Assembly (NCBI GenBank): GCA_005116945.1
Contig: SWDH01000044.1
Span: forward strand, 33,527-97,526
Direction of reading: 5' to 3'
From: Nitrospira sp.
GTDB lineage: Bacteria > Nitrospirota > Nitrospiria > Nitrospirales > Nitrospiraceae
Length of the DNA stretch: 64,000 bases
The notes beneath the pieces are model-generated. The model was not told the DNA's origin. It made no database searches and saw only the letters and a list, made by a program, of their open reading frames with translations. The translations under genes and the position numbers were made by a program. How positions within the stretch are numbered: the stretch's first letter is position 1; each line of letters begins with the position of its first letter. This document shows positions 35,596 to 43,786 of the stretch, in pieces.

Positions 35596-35699
35596 CGGCG
35601 TTCTCAGTCGCATGTCTCCCTGCGACGTACCCCAGAGGGTACGCCTCAGTCACCCTACTCCCTGCGGCCTTGTTACATGGCGTTTTGATCATCCTGCTA
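35581..35699. repeat. Structured intergenic repeat, copy 6 (inverted orientation)
   Basis: The family core AAGGCCGCAGGGAGTAGGG is on the minus strand here, opposite to the other copies. Arms are GAAAACGCCATC and CATGGCGTTTTGATC. It lies between two convergent genes and overlaps both stop codons: TAA of the small J-like gene and TAG of the radical SAM gene. Confidence 0.88.
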
Positions 35700-37640
35700 A
35701 CCCACATCGTGACTCGTCACTCGCGCCATCCCCTCATCTCCCTCCGTATGAGCAACCGGCCAGGTAATCAATCCTGACACGCCTTCTGCTGCACCAACGG
35801 CCGCAGGCTGTTTCGCATAGATCTGCGGCAACTGGTTCGTCCCGAACTTCGAGATATAAAGAAAGACATGTTCACGCGAGTTCACACGCACAGCCCAAGG
35901 GTGAAAATCGTTCCTGTAGAACTCTTCGCACAGTTGCATCGCGTCCAGACAGGAGAGGGTGCTTGGATCATTCAACGTGTAGTAATAGTCCAGGGGGAGA
36001 TCGTACTCCTCTTGTTTGTGAATCGTAATGCCAAACTTCTCCGGACTCCGCACCATCGGCGTATGGCGATAGGCCACGAAGTAGAACAGCTCCATCGAGT
36101 GAATAACAGGTTGATTTTCGAGGACGAACTGGCGGGTTTCCAACGCTTCGTCGAGCGTTTCGCCGGGGAATCCATAGAAGGCCATCACGTGGTTCCAAAT
36201 CCCCGACTTCGCCGCCATATGGAGATTGCGTTGGATCACGCTCTTCTTGGCATGCTTGTCCATGAGGTTCAGCACTCGCTCGCTCGCCGACTCCATCCCA
36301 TAATAGAGGGTGCAACAGCCGGCCTTCGCTGCGAGATCCCATGTCTCCTGGTCTTGGAGGGTTTCTTCAAACCGGATCAACGTCGTCCACTTGATCCCGA
36401 CATTTTGATCGACCAGCAGCTGCGACACCTTCTTGAACAGCGCCGGCGGATAGGATTCGTCTGAAAAAAGGAAATGGCGGCACTGATACTTGTCCCGCAA
36501 CGCCTTAATCTGTTCGACGACTTGTTGCACCGGCACCCCCCGATACTGATCGAAGTAGCCCTGGCCATGGTCGCAGAACGTGCAGCGGCCCCAGTAGCAG
36601 CCGCGCGTCGCCAGGTAGGGAATGATCAGCTCCGGCACGAAGTACTGGTCCAACGGCAATCCGTCGAAGTCCGGTAAGGGCAGCGCGGTCGTCTTTTCGG
36701 TGTAGACTTCGGAATTCCGGTGAATACCTGAGGCATCGCGATAGATCAAGTTGGGCACGGATGCGATGGCCCGTTCGCCATTCAATGCTTCGATAAGCCA
36801 GAGCAGAGCATGCTCGCCCTCGTAGAGGATCGCCGAGTCGAACACATCCGTAAAAAACTGCTCGTGCTTGGCAAGATCTTCTTGAAGGCGCGTGATGACG
36901 TTACCACCCACCACCACGTGAATATCCGGGAAGGTCTCTTTGATCATTTTGCAAAAGGTCAGGCCTGCAAGCAGCTGCATCTGCGTGCCGATGGAGACCC
37001 CGACGACATCCGGCTTCTCCTTCGCCACCGTCGGCATGACCAGCTGATTGCAGAGGTCCCGATAGACGTTGACCTGCTCATCGTCCAAACAGGCCAGCAC
37101 TTCTTTGGAGACGCCGGGGCGATAGCCCAGATTGCTTTCCATCGGATAGAAGACGAGCGACGCGGGATAATAGGCGGCGGAAATGTAGGCCATCGCTTCA
37201 CGGAAGCAGTTCAATGCGCCTTCCAGTATCTCGGCCTGGTAAAAGCGCTCGCCACGCACGATCAGCTTCGCATCCTCGGCCCGGTCCGCCAGATCGAACA
37301 CATCCACCGTATAGGCCTGCTCCACCACCGCCTTGTGATTTGCTTCCTGCTCCGTCAGCGTCCCCGCCTTCTCCTTATCTTGGAGCGGCTTGAGCTGCAT
37401 CCCCAACCGGGCCTTCACCCAGATCAGGAACTCCATACTGAAGAAGTGATCCCACATCCCGATATTGATATCGCGCTGGATGACTGTATGGCCCGCCTCC
37501 CGCAGCACGGCAGTCAACGAAGGCAAGGCCAGATAGGGAGCCGTCGGCACCCATTCAGGCGGAAAGAGCAGCATCACCTTGCTAGTCTTTCTGCTTCCCT
37601 GCAAAGGAACTAATGCATTGATCTGAATGAGTTCACTCAT
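35697..37640 (-). CDS. B12-binding-domain radical SAM protein, paralogue 1
   Basis: A 647-residue protein. The N-terminal part (KVMLLFPPEWVPTAPYLALP, LTAVLREAGHTVIQRDIN) and PDVVGISIGTQMQLLAG with VVVGGNVITRL form a cobalamin-binding-like Rossmann fold. The radical SAM core has the CxxxxxCxxC cluster in RGCYWGRCTFCDHG near residue 350. A helical insert lies between the two modules. The fold class includes methyltransferases and cyclases such as BchE and HpnP, but no close function is recognised. ATG at 37640 is chosen over a TTG two codons earlier. A paralogue lies immediately upstream, separated by structured repeat copy 7. Confidence 0.9.
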   Translation of the reverse strand: MSELIQINALVPLQGSRKTSKVMLLFPPEWVPTAPYLALPSLTAVLREAGHTVIQRDINIGMWDHFFSMEFLIWVKARLGMQLKPLQDKEKAGTLTEQEANHKAVVEQAYTVDVFDLADRAEDAKLIVRGERFYQAEILEGALNCFREAMAYISAAYYPASLVFYPMESNLGYRPGVSKEVLACLDDEQVNVYRDLCNQLVMPTVAKEKPDVVGVSIGTQMQLLAGLTFCKMIKETFPDIHVVVGGNVITRLQEDLAKHEQFFTDVFDSAILYEGEHALLWLIEALNGERAIASVPNLIYRDASGIHRNSEVYTEKTTALPLPDFDGLPLDQYFVPELIIPYLATRGCYWGRCTFCDHGQGYFDQYRGVPVQQVVEQIKALRDKYQCRHFLFSDESYPPALFKKVSQLLVDQNVGIKWTTLIRFEETLQDQETWDLAAKAGCCTLYYGMESASERVLNLMDKHAKKSVIQRNLHMAAKSGIWNHVMAFYGFPGETLDEALETRQFVLENQPVIHSMELFYFVAYRHTPMVRSPEKFGITIHKQEEYDLPLDYYYTLNDPSTLSCLDAMQLCEEFYRNDFHPWAVRVNSREHVFLYISKFGTNQLPQIYAKQPAAVGAAEGVSGLITWPVAHTEGDEGMARVTSHDVG

Positions 37641-37663
37641 GCCCAATCAATTCCTCTTGGCAC

Positions 37664-37788
37664 GCAGGATGTTCAAAAAGTCCTTCCAGCAAGGCTGCAG
37701 CGAGTGAAGGCCCGAGTCGTACCCTTGCGGTACGTTGAGGGTCTGAACGATGCGAGAACGCCGCTGGAGGGCTTTTTCAACATCCTGC
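37664..37788. repeat. Structured intergenic repeat, copy 7
   Basis: A 125-base copy nearly identical to copy 5. It fills almost the whole gap between the two radical SAM genes. Its right end abuts the TGA stop of the upstream paralogue at 37789; its left end lies 23 bases before the start of the downstream paralogue. Confidence 0.92.
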
Positions 37789-39687
37789 TCACATTTTACC
37801 TGCGAGCGTTGGATTCGCTCCCAATACCTTCGCCGCCTGATATTGCAGATCCGGTAATTTCTGGAGCCCGAACCGCGCGATATAGAGAAAGATGTATTCA
37901 CGGATGAAGAGGCGCAGGTCCCAACCCGGGTTATGATTTCGTTCGAACTGTTCGAACACTCGCTCTGCCTCTTCGATGCTCATCCCGTTCTTCACCGTGT
38001 AGTAGTAGTCGAGCGCCAAATCCCATTCGGGATTCTTATAGGCCGTCACGCCCCACTTCTCCGGATGCTTCGCCACCGGGTTATGCCGGCCCAGGTCGAA
38101 CGTGCCGAACCCCAGCGAATGCACATGGCCCTTATTCGCTTCGAGAAATTGCACCGACTGCCAGGCTTCTTCCTTCGTCTCGCCGGGAAAGCCGAAGAAG
38201 CCCATGCAATGGTTCCAGATGCCGGCCTCTGCCGTGTACTTCAGATGTTTCGTCATGATCTCAGTCGTCGTCGCCTTATCCATCAGCTGCAGCACTCTCT
38301 CCACCCCTGACTCGTAGCCGAAGTGGAGATACTTGCAGCCCGAGTCCTTCGCATCCTGCCAGACCTGATCCTCTAGGAGACTCTTCTCGAACCGCATGTG
38401 CGTGGTCCAGACGATCCCCATCCGGCTGTCGATCAGGCCTCGTGACAGCTTGCGAAAGAGTGCAGGCGGGTACGACTCGTCGGTGAAATGGAAATGCTTG
38501 GCGCCGTACTTGTCGCGGAGATAGGTGATGTCAACGAGAATGTCCTGAATCTTCTTCGTCCGGTAGCCGGCCGTATAGCCCTCGCCATGGTCGCAGAACT
38601 CGCAACGGCCCCAATAGCATCCCCGCGTCGCCAAGTAAGGCAAAATCTTCGTCGGAACAAAATACTTCTCCAGTGACAGCCCGTCGAAATCAGGCGGCGG
38701 CAGGGTCGCCATGTCTTCCGCGAAGCTCGTCTGCGACACATGGACCCCGGTTTCGTCTTTATAGATGGTGTTGGGCACATCAGCCAGGCTCCGCTTAGCA
38801 CCCACCGCCCCTACCAGCTGCACAAAGGCGGTTTCACCTTCATAGACCACCGCACTATCGAAGTATTGGAACAGGGGTGACTGCGGCAGCACATCGCGCA
38901 GGCGCGTCACGGTATTGCCGCCGATCGTCACGTGAATTTTTGGGAAGTGCTGCTTGATGAGGGCACAGAAGGTCATGGAGGAGAACATCTGCTGCTGCAG
39001 CACGATCGAGATGCCGACCACATCCGGCTGCTCCTGCTCGATCACCGGCTTCACCAGATGCTCGAACACATCGCGGTAGATGTTCACCTGGGTGTCGTTC
39101 ACCGCGTCCATGATTTCGGACGAGACGAAGACCTTGTAGGAGAGATCCGTCTCCATCGGCGGCATACAGATCCGCGCCGGAGCATAGACCATCGAGATTA
39201 CCGACGTGACCTCGCGAAATACTTGAATGGCCCACTCTAACTGATCGATATCGTAGAATATTTCTCCACGAATAATTGCCTTCGCCTTCTCCGCTTTCTT
39301 GGCCAGCTCGTCGATCCGCTGCCTGGTCAAATCGCAGAGAGATAGCTGCAGATCCATTTCAGCGGCATCCAAATCGCGTTTCTTAGACAGTTTACGAAGC
39401 CGGTCAAGCTGTCGAGGCACCCGGTACAGGACTTTTTTCAGGAAGTCCTCACTGAAGTACCAGTCGTACATTTCGAGGTTGATGTCTTTTTGGATGACGG
39501 TATGGCCGGCCTGACGGAGGACGGCGGTGAGGGAGGGAAGGGAAAGGTAGGGCTCGCTGGGGAACCAGTCTGGCGGGAAGATCAGCATGACCTTCATCTT
39601 CCGACCACTGGAGGCTTCGGAGGCTTCACGATGGAGCATGATCAGCTCTTTAGAGGCTCGTTCGCCTTTGGAATACTCCACTCTCAT
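37789..39687 (-). CDS. B12-binding-domain radical SAM protein, paralogue 2
   Basis: A 632-residue paralogue of the downstream gene. It shares MKVMLIFPPDWFPSEPYLSL, DVVGISIVLQQQMFSSM, TIGGNTVTRLRDVL and the cluster motif RGCYWGRCEFCDHGEGY. Further shared stretches are FTDESYPPALFRKLS and GIWNHCMGFFGFPGET. AAGGAG lies 8 bases before the ATG. Such tandem pairs could form a heteromer or act in sequence on one substrate. Substrate and product are unknown; the nearby B12 importer and synthesis genes would supply the cofactor. Confidence 0.9.
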   Translation of the reverse strand: MRVEYSKGERASKELIMLHREASEASSGRKMKVMLIFPPDWFPSEPYLSLPSLTAVLRQAGHTVIQKDINLEMYDWYFSEDFLKKVLYRVPRQLDRLRKLSKKRDLDAAEMDLQLSLCDLTRQRIDELAKKAEKAKAIIRGEIFYDIDQLEWAIQVFREVTSVISMVYAPARICMPPMETDLSYKVFVSSEIMDAVNDTQVNIYRDVFEHLVKPVIEQEQPDVVGISIVLQQQMFSSMTFCALIKQHFPKIHVTIGGNTVTRLRDVLPQSPLFQYFDSAVVYEGETAFVQLVGAVGAKRSLADVPNTIYKDETGVHVSQTSFAEDMATLPPPDFDGLSLEKYFVPTKILPYLATRGCYWGRCEFCDHGEGYTAGYRTKKIQDILVDITYLRDKYGAKHFHFTDESYPPALFRKLSRGLIDSRMGIVWTTHMRFEKSLLEDQVWQDAKDSGCKYLHFGYESGVERVLQLMDKATTTEIMTKHLKYTAEAGIWNHCMGFFGFPGETKEEAWQSVQFLEANKGHVHSLGFGTFDLGRHNPVAKHPEKWGVTAYKNPEWDLALDYYYTVKNGMSIEEAERVFEQFERNHNPGWDLRLFIREYIFLYIARFGLQKLPDLQYQAAKVLGANPTLAGKM

Positions 39688-39746
39688 GAAGGCGCTCCTT
39701 GGTCCAAACCTAACGAAACACCATCTGACACTTTCTAAGTAACCTC

Positions 39747-39850
39747 AGGATGCTCAAAAAGGCTGTTCAGCAAGGCCGCAGCGAGCGAAGAGGCGAGGCG
39801 TACGCTTCGGTACGTTGAGAGCCGAAGTCTTCGCTCGGGCTCCAGGTGTT
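39747..39850. repeat. Structured intergenic repeat, copy 8 (partial)
   Basis: The left end AGGATGCTCAAAAAGGCTG and core CAAGGCCGCAGCGAGCGAAG and CGTACGCTTCGGTACG match the family. After about 39825 the sequence diverges and no closing TTTTTCA-CATCCTG end is found. It is a decayed or truncated copy and, unlike the others, does not border a stop codon. Confidence 0.75.
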
Positions 39851-40231
39851 GCACTTCAACCTTGAATTCAAGCGTTCATGCGACTGAGCACGTGCCACAT
39901 TCCATCCGCTGACGTGGGACGCAACGGTCTCCCCCTCCATGAACCTCAGCGCACAGCTTGTCCTTCAAGCAATGGTTCCCGACACCTTTCTCTTCATCAA
40001 GCTATCGAAATGAGGCAGTTTGCTCGTATCTGCCCCATTCTGCTACAGCATCCGCAGGATAAATGATTCGCAACTTCATGAGAAGAATTTCCTAACCTGC
40101 TGATTACCCAATGGTCGGTGTTTCATCTTACGAATAGGGCAGAACGGCACTACTTTTGCTAAACATCTTGGCAGGGGCCAAATGAGTGCCACACATATTT
40201 TATAGTTTCTTATTCATAGGAGGGTCTCATT
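39851..40231. other. Intergenic stretch without a recognisable gene
   Basis: No coding frame with support is visible. The right end leads into the small secreted protein gene, with a strong AGGAGGG ribosome binding site at about 40217. Confidence 0.5.
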
Positions 40232-40444
40232 ATGAAGAGTATGTTGATCGCAGTGATGGCAGTGGCAGTGGCAGTGACCTTCAGCGCGCCAGCCTTCGCT
40301 GGAGACAAGGCGAAGGAAGAGAAGAAGGGCGGCCATGTGGTGATTTCCGCTGAGGAGAAGAAGGACGCAGAGAGCGGCAAGGCTAACGAGACCTTCGCCG
40401 GCAAGCCGAGTGATGAGAGGCCGAAGCCGCGGCCAGGTAAGTAA
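40232..40444 (+). CDS. Small secreted lysine/glutamate-rich protein
   Basis: A 70-residue protein. A clear signal peptide (MKSMLIAVMAVAVAVTFSAP, cleavage after AFA) is followed by about 47 highly charged residues with no predicted fold. AGGAGGG lies before the ATG and an intrinsic terminator follows the stop, so it is a real single-gene unit. Its function is unknown. Confidence 0.75.
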   Translation: MKSMLIAVMAVAVAVTFSAPAFAGDKAKEEKKGGHVVISAEEKKDAESGKANETFAGKPSDERPKPRPGK

Positions 40445-40478
40445 TTCTTAGCTTCTCGAGTGAAGCACGTGGACCTTT

Positions 40479-40522
40479 GGGGGCTTTCTACACAGTAGGA
40501 AGCCCCCTTGGCATTTTTATTT
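40479..40522 (+). terminator. Intrinsic terminator after the small secreted protein gene
   Basis: Arms GGGGGCTTTCTA and TAGGAAGCCCCC form a 12-pair stem (one G-T pair) with a 5-base loop. TTGGCATTTTTATTT follows. Confidence 0.85.
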
Positions 40523-40611
40523 CCCGTCAGATTTTGGGGTCAGGCATGACTATTGACTTACTACGGCCACGGAGAAAATGCGGAAGGGAGGGCTGTCCTC
40601 TTCGGAGTGCC

Positions 40612-40905
40612 TTAGTACTTTCCCCAGGAGAAATACTCCCCCTGAGACTTACCTTTCATCCTACCCGCTACATCGTCCGTGAGAAGGCGCTGCTTAGTTC
40701 GTTCAGGGGTGTTGCTATGATCTGAAAGCTGTGGCCACGACACTTTTACTTGGTATCGTTCCTCTGCCGATTTCGTCACAGTAAACGTATGTGAACGAGG
40801 ACGATCTGGCCTGTCGATAACTTCAAACCCCTTGAATTGGCCGATCAGATATTCTCGAATAACTTCTAGGTTCGCTTCAACATGGAGATCGTTTGCGTTG
40901 CTCAT
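40612..40905 (-). CDS. Hypothetical small protein
   Basis: A 97-residue soluble protein starting MSNANDLHVEANLEVIREYL. It has an alpha/beta pattern (FEVIDRPDRPRSHTFTVTKS, then RYQVKVSWPQLSD) but no recognised family. ATG at 40905 is preferred to one 13 codons upstream. It lies 51 bases downstream of another small gene on the same strand, perhaps as an operon. Confidence 0.55.
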   Translation of the reverse strand: MSNANDLHVEANLEVIREYLIGQFKGFEVIDRPDRPRSHTFTVTKSAEERYQVKVSWPQLSDHSNTPERTKQRLLTDDVAGRMKGKSQGEYFSWGKY

Positions 40906-40956
40906 TCTGTCCAGCCTTTCGCTTCCAGCGGATATTCGTGTCAAGCCGTAGACGTT

Positions 40957-41223
40957 TCAGATGTCTTTGAGGCCAAGCCGGGCGATACCGGCAGCAGTAA
41001 TCGAAACCGTCATGTACGAGTCCGTGTCCTTATCAATGAACTTCCATTGGATCAATTCACGCAAGACAGCTTGAATTTCCGCAGTGCGGTTGGGATCGAA
41101 GTGACCGGAGAGTATATCGTACGGTTGGGGACCATGTTCTTTTAGGTAGGCCAATACTTCCCTTTGACGCTCACGACTCCGGTTAAACGTCTGATCCGGT
41201 TTCTGGGGCTCGATTCGTGGCAT
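40957..41223 (-). CDS. Hypothetical small protein, possible winged helix
   Basis: An 88-residue protein. The order helix (RQREVLAYLKEHG), helix (AEIQAVLRELIQW) and a strand pair (KFIDKDTDSYMTVSIT) suggests a winged helix-turn-helix, by pattern only. It precedes the hypothetical gene at 40612-40905. Confidence 0.5.
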   Translation of the reverse strand: MPRIEPQKPDQTFNRSRERQREVLAYLKEHGPQPYDILSGHFDPNRTAEIQAVLRELIQWKFIDKDTDSYMTVSITAAGIARLGLKDI

Positions 41224-41354
41224 GACCCAGGTTGTCCTCTCACGTTATGGGCAAGGCAGTTGGATCTTCTCCCGAGCTTCACTCAACTCCTTCACCGAGT
41301 ATACCATTGAGCCCATGCAGACGTGCTCCTCTTGCTCCAATTAGACCACTTAGC

Positions 41355-41392
41355 GGAAAAGAAAAATGGACAGGCGACTTTTCTAGCGGCTT
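41355..41392. repeat. GGACAGG-type short repeat
   Basis: This copy reads GAAAAATGGACAGGCGACTT followed by TTCTAGCGGC. It is one of three direct copies in 41.3-42.6 kb, with a likely inverted partner at 42622. The outer AAAAG/CTTTT parts can pair. Confidence 0.6.
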
Positions 41393-41679
41393 TCGGGGGT
41401 AACACGTCATCGCAGGGTGGAAATCAATCCGAGCAGAAGCCAGGTGCTGCAATCTCACATTTCGCGGCGCGTGGCGGGTCGGTTTGCTCTAGCGGAGCCT
41501 GGAACCGCAAAAGGGGGTCGCGTCTTGTAATCGTATATTTGCTGGCGCGCGACGAACCGGGGTTCTCCCGGCCTTCGATCTTATCGTACTCGTGAAGCGA
41601 CGCGAGGGGACAGTCTCTAATGGCGGGACCGTTTCTCACCGACGTGTCGTTCAATGACGATCGCGTCCCTATTTCAAAC

Positions 41680-41718
41680 AAAGAAAAGTGGACAGGCTAC
41701 CTTTCTGATCGATTCGAT
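41680..41718. repeat. GGACAGG-type short repeat
   Basis: The copy reads AAAGAAAAGTGGACAGGCTA then CCTTTCTGATCG. It is closely similar to the copy at 41355. Confidence 0.6.
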
Positions 41719-41916
41719 GGACCGCTCTCGCCTCCTGACACGATACGCGAAGATTTACGGTGCAACAAGCAGCCTGTCTCCCTCTTGTCTCCTTATCGTG
41801 TTTGAAAAGAGAGAAAGATGGGAATCCATGGTACTTTATCAAGAAATCACATAGCATAACGAAGACAGACCAAGCGGCAGGACCCATCTCAAGCTGGCTT
41901 ATAAGAGTCCTCTTCT

Positions 41917-42414
41917 ATGCTTCCCCTGTTCATGTGTGTATTCATCTTGAGTTGGCCAGTCGCCCAGGCGCTTGCGCTCGACCCACGCGAGGCTGACCTG
42001 GTTCCCATTGGAACCGTGTTCGCCGACCCTCAGCATTACAACCTGAAATCGGTTCGGTTCCAAGGGACCATCACAGGGATAACCATCCTGCCTCTGCAGG
42101 GTGGCTGTAGAGACGTCGATGCCTATCTGTTTCAGTTCGCAGACGAGACTGGAGACATCCAGGTATTGGATGAAGGTTGGTGCTTGCTAGGAGCAAAAGG
42201 GGGCCCTCCGATCTTGACTCTGACTCCGGCCAAGATCGGCGACCGAATCTCTGTTACCGCCATAGTCATGTCTCCCACTACCGCCCCTGGAATCCAGATC
42301 CGAGCCAAACTTCAAGGGATCGGTGCCAATACTCGCTTGAATTTGAGAGAACACATCGCTACGTGTCGCACTTTCGAGGAGTGCGCAGATAAGCCAAGCC
42401 ACTCCTCAAGGTGA
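41917..42414 (+). CDS. Secreted OB-fold-like hypothetical protein
   Basis: A 165-residue protein with a signal peptide (MLPLFMCVFILSWPVAQALA). The body (VRFQGTITGITILPLQGGC, FQFADETGDIQVLD, IGDRISVTAIVMSP) is all-beta and resembles small periplasmic OB-fold proteins. Five cysteines are present. The family is not identified. Confidence 0.6.
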   Translation: MLPLFMCVFILSWPVAQALALDPREADLVPIGTVFADPQHYNLKSVRFQGTITGITILPLQGGCRDVDAYLFQFADETGDIQVLDEGWCLLGAKGGPPILTLTPAKIGDRISVTAIVMSPTTAPGIQIRAKLQGIGANTRLNLREHIATCRTFEECADKPSHSSR

Positions 42415-42460
42415 GGTAAATAAACGGTGTCAGGAACCACTGTTCACCACGAAGGACAGC

Positions 42461-42490
42461 AAGGGGTCGGGAGTCTTTTTTTGCAAACCA
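42461..42490. repeat. REP-like GGGGTCGGGAGTC repeat
   Basis: The copy reads AAGGGGTCGGGAGTCTTTTT, followed by TTGCAAAC. The same word recurs at 51439, 52853, 55686 and 56557, and in altered form at 52967, around the broken RAYT gene at 51498. Confidence 0.8.
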
Positions 42491-42545
42491 TTTCCCGTCA
42501 TGCGCTGATCCTCTCTTCCTGATTCGGGGACAGAAAACGCGTCAG

Positions 42546-42652
42546 GAGAAGAAAAGGGGACAGGGTACTTTTCTGGCAGTTTCAGTGGATACTCTCGTGT
42601 TCGGAGTGTGGTGCAGGTTCAAGAAAAAATAGTGTGTCCCCTTTTCCTCACA
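42546..42652. repeat. Paired GGACAGG-type repeats in inverted orientation
   Basis: A direct copy, GAAAAGGGGACAGGGTACTT, starts near 42550. An inverted relative, GTGTGTCCCCTTTTCCTC, lies near 42633. Together they could form a long hairpin, as REP doublets (REPINs) do. Confidence 0.55.
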
Positions 42653-42756
42653 AATCAAACGCCACTCCGTACGACTAACTTTGTCTCACTCCTTGAGAAG
42701 GCCCTTGTCGTACAACACGCCGGGCATTTTACAACACCCCGAATTGGCCACACAGT

Positions 42757-43656
42757 TTATGACGAGAGGTCCTTGCGGGTCGATTCGACGATTGCCATGA
42801 CTGTCGGGTGTTTGAGTCGACGTTCCACCGTAATAGCGTAGAACCGTTGCTTGATCGAAGTTATTCGCCCCAGCACCTCAACCTGATATTGCCGACGGAT
42901 CTCCTTCTCCAGAGCTGTCGAACCGGGAAAGATCCCATAGCCTTCATGGCCAAACGCTTTCAAAGTCGCGCTGTCTTCAATTTCTCCAACGAGCTGAGGA
43001 TGAAGGTCGTTTCGGATAAACCAGTCATCCAGGAGGCGCCGCAGCGTGGCGTTGGCGGTCGGCAGCAAGAACGGAGCGCCTTCCAATGATCGTGGAAAGT
43101 TTCGGCGATACTGTCTCGCCAATTTCGTCATGGCAAAGAGCGTTACGCTCGATTCTCCCATTAAATGACTATAGGCCTGCACCTTGATGTTCGGAGGTGC
43201 AGGGGTATCGGCGATGACAAGATCCAGGCTGTGAATAGCCAGATCCGCCAACAAACGGTCCAGCTTGTCTTCCCAACACACGACACGGGTGGCGCGGGAT
43301 ACCTTGAACGCGGATTTCAGCAACTGCGAGGCAAGCAGCTTCGGTACGGCATCGGCGATGCCCACGACCAATCGCATGGGCTTATCACTGCCACGACCCT
43401 TGACGGTGTTCATCAGATCCTGCCCCATCGAAAAGATATCCTCCGCGTAGTTGAAAACGACGCGACCCATCTCCGTCAATACTAGATATCTTCCTGAACG
43501 CCGAAACAGTTTTTCACCCAGCGCGTCTTCCAGCAACCGAAGCTGCGCGCTGATGGTCGGCTGAGACAAGCGTAACTCCTCACCGGCCTTGGCGACGGTT
43601 CCGTGTTTGGCGACCGACCAGAAATACAAGAGGTGGTGATAGTTCAACCATTCCAT
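42757..43656 (-). CDS. nhaR: LysR-type regulator, NhaR-like
   Basis: A 299-residue LysR-family activator. The N-terminus LNYHHLLYFWSVAKHGTVAK is the form seen in NhaR, the regulator of sodium/proton antiport and stress genes. The helix-turn-helix is LRLSQPTISAQLRLLEDALG. The C-terminal effector domain is complete. It is divergent from the secreted protein gene at 43787 and may control it. No antiporter gene is in the window, so NhaR function is by similarity only. Confidence 0.85.
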   Translation of the reverse strand: MEWLNYHHLLYFWSVAKHGTVAKAGEELRLSQPTISAQLRLLEDALGEKLFRRSGRYLVLTEMGRVVFNYAEDIFSMGQDLMNTVKGRGSDKPMRLVVGIADAVPKLLASQLLKSAFKVSRATRVVCWEDKLDRLLADLAIHSLDLVIADTPAPPNIKVQAYSHLMGESSVTLFAMTKLARQYRRNFPRSLEGAPFLLPTANATLRRLLDDWFIRNDLHPQLVGEIEDSATLKAFGHEGYGIFPGSTALEKEIRRQYQVEVLGRITSIKQRFYAITVERRLKHPTVMAIVESTRKDLSS

Positions 43657-43786
43657 GGCGCGGGAGCATACATCGAAATATCAGATGTTTCAAGATCAGT
43701 TTATCTATTTTTCAATGCATCGGTTCATTGCTATCGTGATCTCGACACGTGAAGCGCGAAACAAAAACTGAACCGGAGGTGTCATC

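Larger units (their letters stand above)
41224..41916. other. Gene-poor stretch with GGACAGG repeats
   Basis: Almost 700 bases without a supported gene. Two copies of a short repeat of the form GAAAAxTGGACAGGCxACxTTTCT occur at about 41355 and 41680. The short frames between have no recognisable motif. The region looks like eroded accessory DNA. Confidence 0.5.
42415..42756. other. Repeat-bearing intergenic stretch
   Basis: No gene is supported. It contains one GGGGTCGGGAGTC repeat (42461), one direct GGACAGG repeat (42546) and an inverted relative (42622). Confidence 0.6.

Noticed and set aside
36810-37613. A 267-codon plus-strand frame opposite the first radical SAM gene
   Set aside because: Antisense shadow with typical leucine/histidine bias and no recognisable domain.
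29956-39850. CRISPR array as an explanation for the regularly recurring repeats
   Set aside because: The copies are far apart at gene ends, have no short uniform spacers and no cas genes are present.
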